Origin: Microcella indica
GTDB lineage: Bacteria > Actinomycetota > Actinomycetes > Actinomycetales > Microbacteriaceae
DNA length: 64,000 nt
Direction: 5' to 3'
NCBI RefSeq assembly: GCF_013414345.1
Contig: NZ_CP058670.1
Span: 1,612,001 to 1,676,000 of the forward strand
Under the pieces are notes generated by a model. That model was not told where the DNA came from and ran no database searches. It saw only the letters and a program-made list of their open reading frames with translations. The translations under genes and the position numbers were made by a program. Within the stretch, counting starts at the first letter, position 1. Each line of letters begins with the position of its first letter. This document shows, in pieces, positions 33,486 through 42,464 of the stretch.

Positions 33486-35018
33486 TCAGTCTTCGGGAGG
33501 CACCATGGGCAGCGCGATCGCGCCCGTCGCCGGCACGACGCCGCTGAGCCGTTCGGGCGACAGGACCTTCGCGATCTCGGCCTCGGTCATGAGCCCGCGC
33601 TCGATGACGAGCTGCCGCACCGGCACGTCGGAGCTGAGCGCCTCGTACGCGAGTGCCGCCGAGCGCTGGTAGCCGATGTACGGCGTGAGAGCGGTGACGA
33701 CCCCGACGCTCGACTCGACCATGCTCGAGAGCCTCTCCTTGTTCGCCGTGATGCCGTCCACGCAGTTGAGACGCAGCGTGCGGCACGCGTTCGTCATCCA
33801 GGCGAGCGACTGCAGGATGCTCGAGGCGATGACCGGCTCGAAGGCGTTGAGCTGCAGCTGCCCGCCCTCCGCCGCCGCGGTCACGGTCGCGTCGGCGCCG
33901 ATGATCGAGAACGCGACCTGGTTGACGACCTCGGGGATGACCGGGTTGACCTTGCCCGGCATGATCGACGAGCCCGCCTGGCGGTGCGGCAGCGAGATCT
34001 CACCGAAGCCCGCCTGGGGCCCGCTCGAGAGCAGGCGCAGGTCGTTGCAGATCTTCGAGAGCTTCACCGCGGCGCGCTTGAGCGTGCCCGACACGGTCAT
34101 GAAGACGCCCGTGTCGCTCGTGGCCTCGATGAGGTCCGGCGCCGTGACCATCGTGTAGCCGCTGATCTCGCTCAGGTGACGCCGAACCGACTCGGCGTAG
34201 CGCGGGTCGGCCGTGATGCCCGTGCCGATGGCCGTGGCACCCATGTTGATCTCGTTGAGCCAGGGGATGATCTCGCCGAGCCGCTCCTGATCTTCGCCGA
34301 GGGTCGTCGCGAAGCCCCGGAACTCCTGCCCCAGGGTCATGGGCACGGCGTCCTGGAGCTGCGTGCGGCCGACCTTGAGGATCGAGGCGAACTCCTGCCC
34401 CTTGGCCGTGAAGGACTCGATGAGCAGCCGGTGCTCGTCGAGCAGGCTGCGCAGGCTGAACACCATGGCGAGCTTGATCGCCGTCGGGTAGACGTCGTTC
34501 GTCGACTGGCTGCGGTTGACGTGGTCGATCGGGTGGAAGCTGTCGTAGTCGCCCTTCGGCAGCCCCATGAGCTCGAGGCACCGGTTGGCGATGATCTCGT
34601 TCGCGCACATGTTGGTGCTCGTGCCCGCCCCGCCCTGCAGCACGCCGAGCACGAACTGGTCGTGGAGGTCGCCCTCGATGATCTCCTGGCACACCTGGTC
34701 GATGAGGTCGGCGCGCTCGGGCCTCAGAACACCGAGCTCCTTGTTCGCGCGCGCCGCCGCCTGCTTGACCATCGCGAGGGCGATGACGAGGTTGGGGTGG
34801 TTGGAGAGCGCTCGGCGCGTGATGGGGAAGTTCGTGAGAGCCCGGGCAGTGTGGATGCCCCAGTACGCGTCAGCGGGAATCGGCATCTCGCCGAGAGAGT
34901 CGTGCTCGACGCGCATCTCGCGCGGAGCATCCTCGTCCTCGTCCAGCCCGGGTCGGTAGACGGGCTCTCCGTTGTCGCTCGTCATGAAGCTGGGGCCGGG
35001 GCCGGTTGTGCGCACCAT
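33486..35018 (-). CDS. aspA: Aspartate ammonia-lyase
   Basis: 510 aa member of the fumarase/aspartase superfamily; converts aspartate to fumarate and ammonia. Signature GSSIMPGKVNP, plus GGAGTSTNMCANEIIANR and HPIDHVNRSQSTNDVYP, the aspartase rather than fumarase pattern. The ATG at 35018 has GAGG upstream; an ATG at 34985 lacks one. The first ~35 residues (MVRTTGPGPSFMTSDNG...) are extra compared with the usual enzyme and probably disordered. Confidence 0.93.
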   Translation of the reverse strand: MVRTTGPGPSFMTSDNGEPVYRPGLDEDEDAPREMRVEHDSLGEMPIPADAYWGIHTARALTNFPITRRALSNHPNLVIALAMVKQAAARANKELGVLRPERADLIDQVCQEIIEGDLHDQFVLGVLQGGAGTSTNMCANEIIANRCLELMGLPKGDYDSFHPIDHVNRSQSTNDVYPTAIKLAMVFSLRSLLDEHRLLIESFTAKGQEFASILKVGRTQLQDAVPMTLGQEFRGFATTLGEDQERLGEIIPWLNEINMGATAIGTGITADPRYAESVRRHLSEISGYTMVTAPDLIEATSDTGVFMTVSGTLKRAAVKLSKICNDLRLLSSGPQAGFGEISLPHRQAGSSIMPGKVNPVIPEVVNQVAFSIIGADATVTAAAEGGQLQLNAFEPVIASSILQSLAWMTNACRTLRLNCVDGITANKERLSSMVESSVGVVTALTPYIGYQRSAALAYEALSSDVPVRQLVIERGLMTEAEIAKVLSPERLSGVVPATGAIALPMVPPED

Positions 35019-35116
35019 GGAATGACTGCCTCTTCCTTGCAGATCGGGGAACAGTGCGGTGGCGAGCCTCACTCTAGACCCTGGCGACACCCCGCGGGCT
35101 TGCTACAGTCTGCGAC

Positions 35117-35584
35117 GTGCCGACAACTGATCCCCTCGCCCGCGCCCTCGACCTCGCCGCGCGCAACGTCGCCGCCGGTGGGGGCCCCTTCGGGGCCGTC
35201 ATCGTGCTGCCCGACGGCAGCATGGTCGACGGCGTCAACCGCGTGACGCTCGACAACGACCCGACCGCGCACGCCGAGGTGGTCGCGATCCGGGCGGCCT
35301 CGGCACGCCTGGGCACCTTCGATCTGAGCGGATGCACGCTCTACAGCTCGTGCGAACCGTGCCCCATGTGCGGCGCCGCCGCCCTGTGGGCCCGACTCGA
35401 CACGGTCGTCTTCGCCGCCGACCGGCACGATGCCGCCGCCGCGGGCTTCGACGACTCCGCGTTCTACGCTCTCTTCGAGCAGCCCGGCGGCGAGTGGCCG
35501 ACCGTGCTGCGGCACGAGGCCTCCCCCGAGCGGCTCGCGCCGTTCGAGGCCTGGGCGCGGTTCGCGGAGCGCACCGAGTACTGA
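35117..35584 (+). CDS. Nucleoside/nucleobase deaminase (guanine-deaminase-like)
   Basis: 155 aa cytidine-deaminase fold: HAEVVAIR provides the zinc His and proton-shuttle Glu, and SCEPCPMC the two zinc Cys. Similar to small bacterial guanine deaminases and to TadA; the C-terminal FDDSAFYALFEQPGGEW fits the guanine-deaminase group. GTG start 7 nt after TACAGT (35104-35109), predicted leaderless. Confidence 0.88.
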   Translation: MPTTDPLARALDLAARNVAAGGGPFGAVIVLPDGSMVDGVNRVTLDNDPTAHAEVVAIRAASARLGTFDLSGCTLYSSCEPCPMCGAAALWARLDTVVFAADRHDAAAAGFDDSAFYALFEQPGGEWPTVLRHEASPERLAPFEAWARFAERTEY

Positions 35585-35620
35585 GCGCGCCGTACCGAGC
35601 GCAGCGCGCGGAGCGGATGA

Positions 35621-37309
35621 CTAGCGCGTGGCGGTGACGCGCACGCGCCGGGTCACGAGCCGATCGGGCACGGGGGTGTGCGAGATGATGACGACCGCGC
35701 GGTCGTCGCCGATCGCGCTCACGAGCTCGAGCAGCAGCGACTCAGCCAGCGCGGGGTCGACGTTCGCGGTCGGCTCGTCGACGACGAGCACCGGAGCCGA
35801 CGAGAGCAGCGCGCGAGCGAGAGCGATGCGCTGGGCCTCACCGCCGGAGACGAGCCTGCCGCGCTCGCCGACCGCGGCGTCGAGCCCGCCGCGCTCGCGG
35901 CACCAGTCGCCGAGGCCGACCCGGTCGAGCACGTCGAGCAGTTCGTCATCGCTCGCCGTGTCGCGGGCGAAGAGCAGGTTCTGGCGGATGCTCGTGTCGA
36001 ACAGGTGCGGCGCCTGCTCGCACAGCACGACGTGGCGGCGCACCTCGTCCGGGTCGAGTCTGCGCACGTCGACGCCGCCCAGGAGGTACTCGCCCTCGTG
36101 GTCGAGGAACCGCACGAGCACGTGCGCGAGCGTCGACTTGCCGGCTCCGCTCGGCCCTTCGACGACGACGCGGTCGCCGGGCCCGAGCTCGAGGTCGAGT
36201 GGTGCCATCGCAGGGGCGGACTGCCCCGGCCAGCGCGCCGTCACGGCGCGCAGGGTGAGCGGCGTGGCCGTCAGCGGCGGCGCGGCGGGCTCGGCGGGCG
36301 CGCGCGGAATCTCGCTCGGCACGATCTCGGGCACGGCGGCGACGATGCGGTCGGCGCTCGCTCGCACGCGCCACCACGCGGTCATGGCGAGGGGAAGTGC
36401 CGCCGCCACCTCGAGCACGGCGAGCGGCACGAGCACGAGCAGCGCGAACTGCGGCCCGCTGAGGGCTCCGCCGCTTAGCACGGGCTCCACCGAGACGAGG
36501 GTGGCGAGCGCCGTGGCCCCCGCGCCGAGCGTGAAGAGCGCGGCGACGCTCCCCGCGGCGGCCGACTGACGCGTCTGCGCGCGCCGCAGCGCGCCATCGA
36601 GGAACAGGATGCTCGCCCGTCGCTCCTCGGCAGCACCGAAGGCGTTCAGCACCTCCCAGCGCGTGACGTACTCGAGCACGGCGTCCGCGAGGCGCGCGCG
36701 CAACGGTGCGATGCGGGCGTCAGCGGCACGGCTCAGCAGGTGCAGTATGCCGAGCGCGGCGGCGATCGTCACCACGAGGCCGAGCGCGAGCACGGCCGCC
36801 GCCACGGGCGAGAGCCACACGACCCCCACGACGGCGAGCCCGGCCACGACGCCGCCGCTCACGAGCGGCTGCGCGACGCGCAGCGGCAGATCTTGCAGGG
36901 TGTCGACGTCGCGCACGAGCGTGGTGAGCAGGTCACCGCGCCGCACGCCGCGCACCCCGTCGGGGGCGAGTGGCAGCAGCCGCCGGAAGATCGCGACCCG
37001 CAACGACGCGAGCGATCGGAAGGCGCCGTCGTGCGCCACGGTGCGCTCGAGATAGCGGAACACCGCGCGGCCGAGCGCGAAGGCGCGTACGCCCACGATC
37101 GCGAAGCCGAGGAAGAGGATGGGCGGCTGCTCGGCGGCGCGCGCGATGAGCCACGACGAGGTCGCGAGCAGGGCGACCGCGGAACCCGCGGCGAGCACTC
37201 CGAGCGCGAGCGCGGCGAGCAGGCTCGCCCGCGCGGGCATCGCGGCGCGCAGCACGGGCCGGCGGCGGTCGCGGGTCGCGCGCGCACCCTCGCGAACTGT
37301 CACGCTCAT
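35621..37309 (-). CDS. cydC: CydC, cysteine/glutathione exporter subunit for cytochrome bd assembly
   Basis: 562 aa ABC half-transporter: six membrane helices (~25-310), Walker A GPSGAGKST, signature VSGGEAQR, Walker B LVVDEPTANVD and switch His ISHTPV. With CydD it exports cysteine or glutathione, needed for bd oxidase assembly. Last gene of cydABDC, overlapping cydD by 4 bases (ATGA). Confidence 0.95.
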   Translation of the reverse strand: MSVTVREGARATRDRRRPVLRAAMPARASLLAALALGVLAAGSAVALLATSSWLIARAAEQPPILFLGFAIVGVRAFALGRAVFRYLERTVAHDGAFRSLASLRVAIFRRLLPLAPDGVRGVRRGDLLTTLVRDVDTLQDLPLRVAQPLVSGGVVAGLAVVGVVWLSPVAAAVLALGLVVTIAAALGILHLLSRAADARIAPLRARLADAVLEYVTRWEVLNAFGAAEERRASILFLDGALRRAQTRQSAAAGSVAALFTLGAGATALATLVSVEPVLSGGALSGPQFALLVLVPLAVLEVAAALPLAMTAWWRVRASADRIVAAVPEIVPSEIPRAPAEPAAPPLTATPLTLRAVTARWPGQSAPAMAPLDLELGPGDRVVVEGPSGAGKSTLAHVLVRFLDHEGEYLLGGVDVRRLDPDEVRRHVVLCEQAPHLFDTSIRQNLLFARDTASDDELLDVLDRVGLGDWCRERGGLDAAVGERGRLVSGGEAQRIALARALLSSAPVLVVDEPTANVDPALAESLLLELVSAIGDDRAVVIISHTPVPDRLVTRRVRVTATR

Positions 37310-38964
37310 GCCCGCACCTCCGCCGCCACGGGCTGCAGGTCGAGGTGCACATCGGCCGCAACGACGACCGAGCGACGGTGGGAGACGACGAGCACGAGTC
37401 GGCCCTCGTCGGCGAGCTCGCGCACGCTCGCGAGCACGGCGCCCTCCGTCGCGCTGTCGAGCGCCGACGTCGGCTCATCGAGAATGACGATCCGGCAGTC
37501 GCGCTCTCGTGCGCGGTAGACGGCCCGCGCGAGCGCGAGTCGCTGCGCCTGCCCTCCCGACAGCCCGTCACCCGCGGGGCCCAGCACGGTGTCGCGCGGC
37601 AGGTCCTGCACCCGCGCCCACTGCAGAGCCGCGTCGACCGCGGCAGGATCGACGCTCGCTGCGCCGAGCGCGACGACCTCGTCGAGAGTGCCTTCGGTGA
37701 GCTCGGCGGATTGCGGCGACCAGGCGATGCGGGCTGCCCGCTGCGCGGGCTCGAGACGCTCGCCGGTCACGACCACCGCGCCCTCGGCCTCGTGCAACCC
37801 CAGGATCGCGAGGAGGAGCGACGTCTTGCCGGTGCCGCTGGGCCCCGTGATCGCGACGACCTGCCCGGCCCGCCAGCTCGCCGAGAGCCGCTCGACGACG
37901 ACACGATCGCCGCGGCGCACGGTGAGGTCGCGCAGCCCGAGCGCTGGTGCATCCTCGGCGCGCGCGAGCGGAGCCGCGAGGGGCGCCTGGACGCCCTCCG
38001 CAGGCGCCTCGTCGGCCTGCTCGAGAAGCGCGAGCACATCATCCGCGGCGGCGATGCCCTCCGCGGCCGCGTGGTACTGCGCGCCCACCTGGCGCAACGG
38101 CAGGTACGCCTCGGGCACCAGGACGAGCACGAAGAGACCGAGAGCGAAGGCGATGTCTCCGTCGATGAGGCGCACGCCGATGGACACGGCGACGACGGCG
38201 ACCGAGAGGCTCGCGGCGAGCTCCAGAGCGAAGCCGGAGAGGAACGAGAGCCTCAGCACGCGCATCGTGCGCTGGCGGTACTGCTCGGTGACGGCCTCGA
38301 TGCGCGGCGTCTGGCGGTGCTGGCGCCCGAAGATCATGAGAGTCGAGAGCCCGCGCACCACCTCGAGGAAGCCCTGCGAGAGCGTGCCGAGCGCCTCCCA
38401 CTGCCGCCGCTGCATCGCCTGCGTGGCGAGACCGATGAGGATCATGAAGAGCGGGATGAGCGGCAGCGTCAGGATGACCGCGATGCCCGTGGCGAGATCG
38501 GCGGTGAGCAGGGCGAGCACGACGAGGGGCGTGGCGACCGCGGTGAGGATGAGCTGCGGCAGGTAGCGACCGACGTAGCCGTCGAGCGCGTCGAGGCCCT
38601 GGCCGATGAGGGTGGCGAGGCGCGCACTCGAGGTCGTGCCGAGCAGCGCCGAACCTCCGCGGTCGAGCCCCGCCAGAACGCGACGGCGCAGCTGGCTCTT
38701 GACGACTGCTGCCCCACGCACGGCGAGCCCGTCGAGGAGAGCCTGCGTGCCCGCGCGGGCGAGGATGCTGACCGCCGTCGCGAGGACGGGCACGGCGAGC
38801 TGCTCGAGGGACTCCCCCGCGATGAGGCCGGCGATGCTGTGGGCGAGGAACCAGCTGAACGCGATGATGCTCGCCGTGTGCACGACCGCGACGGCCGACC
38901 CGATCACGAGGAGCGATCGGGCCGCCGTCGCCGTGCGCAGCAGTCGCGGGTCGAGCGGCTTCAG
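37306..38964 (-). CDS. cydD: CydD, cysteine/glutathione exporter subunit for cytochrome bd assembly
   Basis: 552 aa ABC half-transporter: membrane domain, Walker A GPSGTGKTS, signature LSGGQAQR, Walker B IVILDEPTSALD, switch VVSHRR. The reading frame stays open far upstream through cydB, but the family N terminus (KPLDPRLLR) begins at a CTG (38964-38962) overlapping the cydB stop as CTGA. No ATG, GTG or TTG occurs in frame at a sensible place before the first helix; the next GTG would cut into helix 1. A CTG start, coupled to cydB, is the best reading. Confidence 0.93.
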   Translation of the reverse strand: MKPLDPRLLRTATAARSLLVIGSAVAVVHTASIIAFSWFLAHSIAGLIAGESLEQLAVPVLATAVSILARAGTQALLDGLAVRGAAVVKSQLRRRVLAGLDRGGSALLGTTSSARLATLIGQGLDALDGYVGRYLPQLILTAVATPLVVLALLTADLATGIAVILTLPLIPLFMILIGLATQAMQRRQWEALGTLSQGFLEVVRGLSTLMIFGRQHRQTPRIEAVTEQYRQRTMRVLRLSFLSGFALELAASLSVAVVAVSIGVRLIDGDIAFALGLFVLVLVPEAYLPLRQVGAQYHAAAEGIAAADDVLALLEQADEAPAEGVQAPLAAPLARAEDAPALGLRDLTVRRGDRVVVERLSASWRAGQVVAITGPSGTGKTSLLLAILGLHEAEGAVVVTGERLEPAQRAARIAWSPQSAELTEGTLDEVVALGAASVDPAAVDAALQWARVQDLPRDTVLGPAGDGLSGGQAQRLALARAVYRARERDCRIVILDEPTSALDSATEGAVLASVRELADEGRLVLVVSHRRSVVVAADVHLDLQPVAAEVRA

Positions 38965-39977
38965 TGCGCGTCCGCCGGAATCAGATCGCGGGTGAGCCGC
39001 TTGCGGAACACCCAGTACGTCCAACCCTGGTACGCGAGCACGAGCGGCATCGCGAACAGCGCCAGCCAGGTCATGATCTGCAGGGTATACGTCGAGCTCG
39101 ACGCGTTCTCGATCGTGAGGCTGAAGGCGGGGTCGGTCGTCGACGGCATGACGTTCGGGTACATCGCCGCGAGGATCGTGCCCACGGCGAGGGCGATCGT
39201 CGTCGCCATGAGACCGAAGGCCCAGCGCTCGCGCCCACCCGCGTTGGCGAGCCAGGACCCGATGAGGGCGACGGCGGCCCCACCGGCGAGGGCGAGGATG
39301 AGGGGCAGGTGCGCGACATCCAGGTGCTGCACGGCGGTCCACACGAGGAAGGCCGCGGCCACGACGATCGTGAGCAGCCCCGAGCGCTTCGCGAGGGCGC
39401 GGGCCCGCTCGCGCATCTCGCCCTCCGTCTTGAGTGCCACGAACTGCACACCGTGCGTGAAGAACAGCAGCAGCGTCGTGAGGCCGCCGAGGATCGCGTA
39501 GACGTTGAGCAGGTCGAACAGCGAGCCCGTGTAGGTGCCGGACTCGTCGATCGCCACGCCCTGCACGATGTTGGCGAACGCGACGCCCCACAGCAGCGCG
39601 GGAACCGCGGAGCCGACCACGATCATCCCGTCGAACCAGGCCTTCCACCGGGGCGACTTGCCCAGACGGCGGTACTCGAACGACACCCCGCGAGCGATGA
39701 GCGCGAGCAGGATGAGCAGCAGTGCGAGGTAGAAGCCGTCGAAGAGCGTCGCGTACCAGTACGGGAAGGCGGCGAAGAGCGAGGCACCTGCCACGATGAG
39801 CCACGTCTCGTTGAGATCCCAGACGGGGCCGATCGTGTTGATGAGCAGGCGCTTGTCGGTGTCGTCCTTCGCGAGGAAAGGCATCGACATGCCGACGCCG
39901 AAGTCGAAGCCGTCGAGCACGAAGTAGCCGATGAAGAGGAATCCGACGATGCCGAACCAGAGGAGTGCGAGATCCAT
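38961..39977 (-). CDS. cydB: Cytochrome bd ubiquinol/menaquinol oxidase subunit II
   Basis: 338 aa, eight or more membrane helices. FVLDGFDFGVGM and GPVWDLNETWLIV are the CydB signatures. Second subunit of the high-affinity terminal oxidase. 33 bp behind cydA, and overlapping cydD at its stop. Confidence 0.96.
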   Translation of the reverse strand: MDLALLWFGIVGFLFIGYFVLDGFDFGVGMSMPFLAKDDTDKRLLINTIGPVWDLNETWLIVAGASLFAAFPYWYATLFDGFYLALLLILLALIARGVSFEYRRLGKSPRWKAWFDGMIVVGSAVPALLWGVAFANIVQGVAIDESGTYTGSLFDLLNVYAILGGLTTLLLFFTHGVQFVALKTEGEMRERARALAKRSGLLTIVVAAAFLVWTAVQHLDVAHLPLILALAGGAAVALIGSWLANAGGRERWAFGLMATTIALAVGTILAAMYPNVMPSTTDPAFSLTIENASSSTYTLQIMTWLALFAMPLVLAYQGWTYWVFRKRLTRDLIPADAH

Positions 39978-40010
39978 GATGTGTCCTGACTAGGTATACG
40001 AGACGACGGG

Positions 40011-41426
40011 CTAGTAGACGGTCGCGAGGGAGCGGGGGTCGACCGTGCCGCCATCCTCTTCGGCGTCGTACTTCTCCCAGTCCTTCGGGCCCTCGACGGC
40101 GGCCTTGACGATGAGCTTGAACTCGACCACCGCGAGCGCTCCGTAGATGAGAGTGAACGCGACGAGGGAGAGCAGCACCTCGAAGCCCGTCACACCCGGT
40201 GAGACGCCGTCCTCGGTCTTCATGAGACCGAACACGATCCACGGCTGCCGGCCCATCTCGGTGAAGATCCACCCGACGAGGCTCGCCACGAGCGGCAGCG
40301 GCGCCGACCAGATGGCGACCTTCCAGGCCCAGCCCGCCGGGGTGCGGCCGCCACGGGTCAGCCAGAGGCCGACGACCGAGATGAGCGCTGCGAGGGCCCC
40401 GAGGCCGATCATCCAGCGGAAGCTCCAGTAGGTGACCCAGATGATGGGCGTGTAGTCGCCGGGGCCGAACTCCGACTGGTACTGCGCTTGCAGGTCGTTG
40501 ATGCCCTCGACCGTTCCCATGAAGTCGTGCGTCGAGAGGAACGAGAGCACGTACGGGATGCGGATCGAGAAGAGCTCGCTCGAGCCGTCGGGCGTCCCCC
40601 ACGTGAAGATCGAGAAGGATGCCCCCGCCGTCGTCGTGTAGAGCGCCTCGGCCGCGGCCATCTTCATGGGCTGCGTCTCGACCATGATGAGGCTCAGCTG
40701 ATCGCCCGTGAGAGCGACGCCGGCGAAGCACACGATGTTGGTGATGAGGCCGAACCTCAGTGCCGTGCGCATCTCGTCGATGTACTGACCTCGCGAGAGG
40801 TGGAAGGCCGCGACGGCGACCATGACGACCGCGGCGAACATCGTCGCGGCGAAGATCGTGTGCGGGAACTGCGCGAGCGCGACGGGGTTGGTGAGCACCG
40901 CGACGATGTCGGTGAGCTCAGCGCGACCGCGCTCTTCGTTGATCGCGAACCCGACCGGGTTCTGCATGAACGCGTTGGCCGCCAGGATGAAGTACGCCGA
41001 GAGGGTCGTGGAGATCGCGAGCAGCCAGATCGTCGCCAGGTGGAGCCTGGCGGGCAGCTTGTCCCAGCCGAAGATCCACAGACCGATCATCGTGGCCTCG
41101 AGGAAGAAGGCGAGCAGCCCCTCCATCGCGAGCGGTGCCCCGAAGACGTCGCCGACGAAGCGCGAGTAGTCGCTCCAGTTCATGCCGAACTGGAACTCCT
41201 GCACGATGCCCGTCACGACCCCCATCGCGAAGTTGATGAGGAAGATCTTGCCGAACAGGCGGGTCAGGTGCAGGTACTTGAGATTGCCCGTCCGCACCCA
41301 CGCCGTCTGCATGATGGCGACGAGCACGACCATGCCGATCGTGAGCGGAACGAAGAGGAAGTGGTACAGGGTCGTGAGACCGAACTGCCAGCGCGCCAGC
41401 AGCAGCGGGTCGAGCCATTCGAGCAC
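40011..41426 (-). CDS. cydA: Cytochrome bd oxidase subunit I
   Basis: 471 aa, about nine membrane helices. Carries the haem and quinol sites: His in LYHFLFVPLTIG, the FQFGMNWSDYSRFVGDVFG segment, MVETQPMKM, and GRQPWIVFG. The Q-loop is short, as in actinobacteria. GTG at 41426 with GGAAGG 9 nt upstream decides the start against an upstream GTG. First gene of cydABDC; divergent from the dedA-like gene. Confidence 0.96.
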   Translation of the reverse strand: MLEWLDPLLLARWQFGLTTLYHFLFVPLTIGMVVLVAIMQTAWVRTGNLKYLHLTRLFGKIFLINFAMGVVTGIVQEFQFGMNWSDYSRFVGDVFGAPLAMEGLLAFFLEATMIGLWIFGWDKLPARLHLATIWLLAISTTLSAYFILAANAFMQNPVGFAINEERGRAELTDIVAVLTNPVALAQFPHTIFAATMFAAVVMVAVAAFHLSRGQYIDEMRTALRFGLITNIVCFAGVALTGDQLSLIMVETQPMKMAAAEALYTTTAGASFSIFTWGTPDGSSELFSIRIPYVLSFLSTHDFMGTVEGINDLQAQYQSEFGPGDYTPIIWVTYWSFRWMIGLGALAALISVVGLWLTRGGRTPAGWAWKVAIWSAPLPLVASLVGWIFTEMGRQPWIVFGLMKTEDGVSPGVTGFEVLLSLVAFTLIYGALAVVEFKLIVKAAVEGPKDWEKYDAEEDGGTVDPRSLATVY

Positions 41427-41565
41427 GAGGGGCGACCTTCCAAGAGCGAGTGAGGGGGACGATTCGACAGTACGAGCCACCCTCGCGGGCAGGTAAGGGC
41501 CGAAGGTCCCGACTGCGCGGCCCGTGCTCAGCGCACCACCGGGGCGCCTCGATAGGCTCGCGATC

Positions 41566-42237
41566 GTGAACGAATTGCTCGACGACCTGCTCGGCTACGT
41601 CCAGGCCGTCGACCCCGTTCTGCGCACGCTCCTCGCTGGCCTGTTCATCTTCCTGGAGACGAGCGTGCTCGTCGGCCTCGTCGTGCCGGGTGACACGGTC
41701 GTGCTCGTCGCGAGCACCGCCGTCGACTCCCCGCTCGGCTACTTCTCGCTCGTCACGATCGCGATCGTCGGAGCGCTCGGGGGCGCCTCGGTCGGGTTCG
41801 CGATCGGCCGCTTCTTCGGCCCCCGGCTGCGCGCCTCACGGCTCGGCGCACGCATCGGCGAGAAGAACTGGCGCCGTGCCGAGAACTTCCTCGACCATCG
41901 CGGCGGCATCGCCGTCTTCATCTCGCGGTTCCTGCCCGTGCTGCACTCGCTCACGCCCCTCGTCGTCGGCATGAGCGCGCTGCGCTACCGCACCTTCATG
42001 CTGTGGCTCGCACCCGCCTGCGTCATCTGGTCGTTCGCCTACGTGTCGGTGGGGTCGGCCGCTGCGGAGGGTTACCGCTCCCTCTCGGGCCAGCTGAGCT
42101 CGGCCGCCTACTTCTTCGTCGCCGCGATCCTCGGCTTCTGGCTGCTCGTCTACGCGGTCAAGCGGCTGCTCGACCGCTACGTCGCGCGCTTCGCCGACCG
42201 GGCGGGCGACGGCGACGCGACCACCCGCGAGGACTGA
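41566..42237 (+). CDS. DedA/SNARE-associated family membrane protein
   Basis: 223 aa, four or more helices. VVPGDTVVLVAS and FISRFLPVLHSLTPLVVGMSALRYRTF (the DedA R-x-x-P region) define the family, now seen as undecaprenyl-phosphate or phospholipid flippases. TAGGCT (41553-41558) lies 7 nt before the GTG, predicting a leaderless message. Confidence 0.9.
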   Translation: MNELLDDLLGYVQAVDPVLRTLLAGLFIFLETSVLVGLVVPGDTVVLVASTAVDSPLGYFSLVTIAIVGALGGASVGFAIGRFFGPRLRASRLGARIGEKNWRRAENFLDHRGGIAVFISRFLPVLHSLTPLVVGMSALRYRTFMLWLAPACVIWSFAYVSVGSAAAEGYRSLSGQLSSAAYFFVAAILGFWLLVYAVKRLLDRYVARFADRAGDGDATTRED

Positions 42238-42267
42238 TCGCCGCGCGAGGGCTGGCCGCGACGCGAG

Positions 42268-42327
42268 TCACGCCGTTCGTGACACGTCACGCCGAACGTT
42301 TCGTCCCACTTGTCACAAACGGCGTGA
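42268..42327. repeat. Imperfect long inverted repeat in intergenic DNA
   Basis: TCACGCCGTTCGTGACA (42268-42284) and TGTCACAAACGGCGTGA (42311-42327) are inverted copies with one mismatch in 17. The middle carries a third related piece, CGTCACGCCGAACG (42285-42298). It stands behind the dedA-like gene in a 227-bp gap and resembles a dispersed repeat or a foldable 3' element rather than a simple terminator. Confidence 0.6.
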
Positions 42328-42409
42328 GTGGGGTGGGCGGGCGGGGCCGGTAGGCCCGCGGGCGCAACGGCGCACACGACAGGCGCGGACGCCGCGGCGC
42401 ACACGCGAA

Positions 42410-42439
42410 AGGGGCGGACGCCCGTAGGCGCCCGCCCCT
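42410..42439. terminator. Terminator between dedA-like gene and the betaine transporter operon
   Basis: AGGGGCGG and CGCC pair with GGCG and CCGCCCCT, one internal A/C mismatch, loop CGTA. It serves the convergent end of the betaine transporter operon (42465) and possibly the dedA side. Confidence 0.7.
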
Positions 42440-42464
42440 GTCGATGCGGGATGCTGGGTCTCGT

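Noticed and set aside
42241-42420. CRISPR-like or Rho-site reading of the repeat region after the dedA-like gene
   Set aside because: Only an inverted pair plus one related piece; no regular repeat and spacer order.
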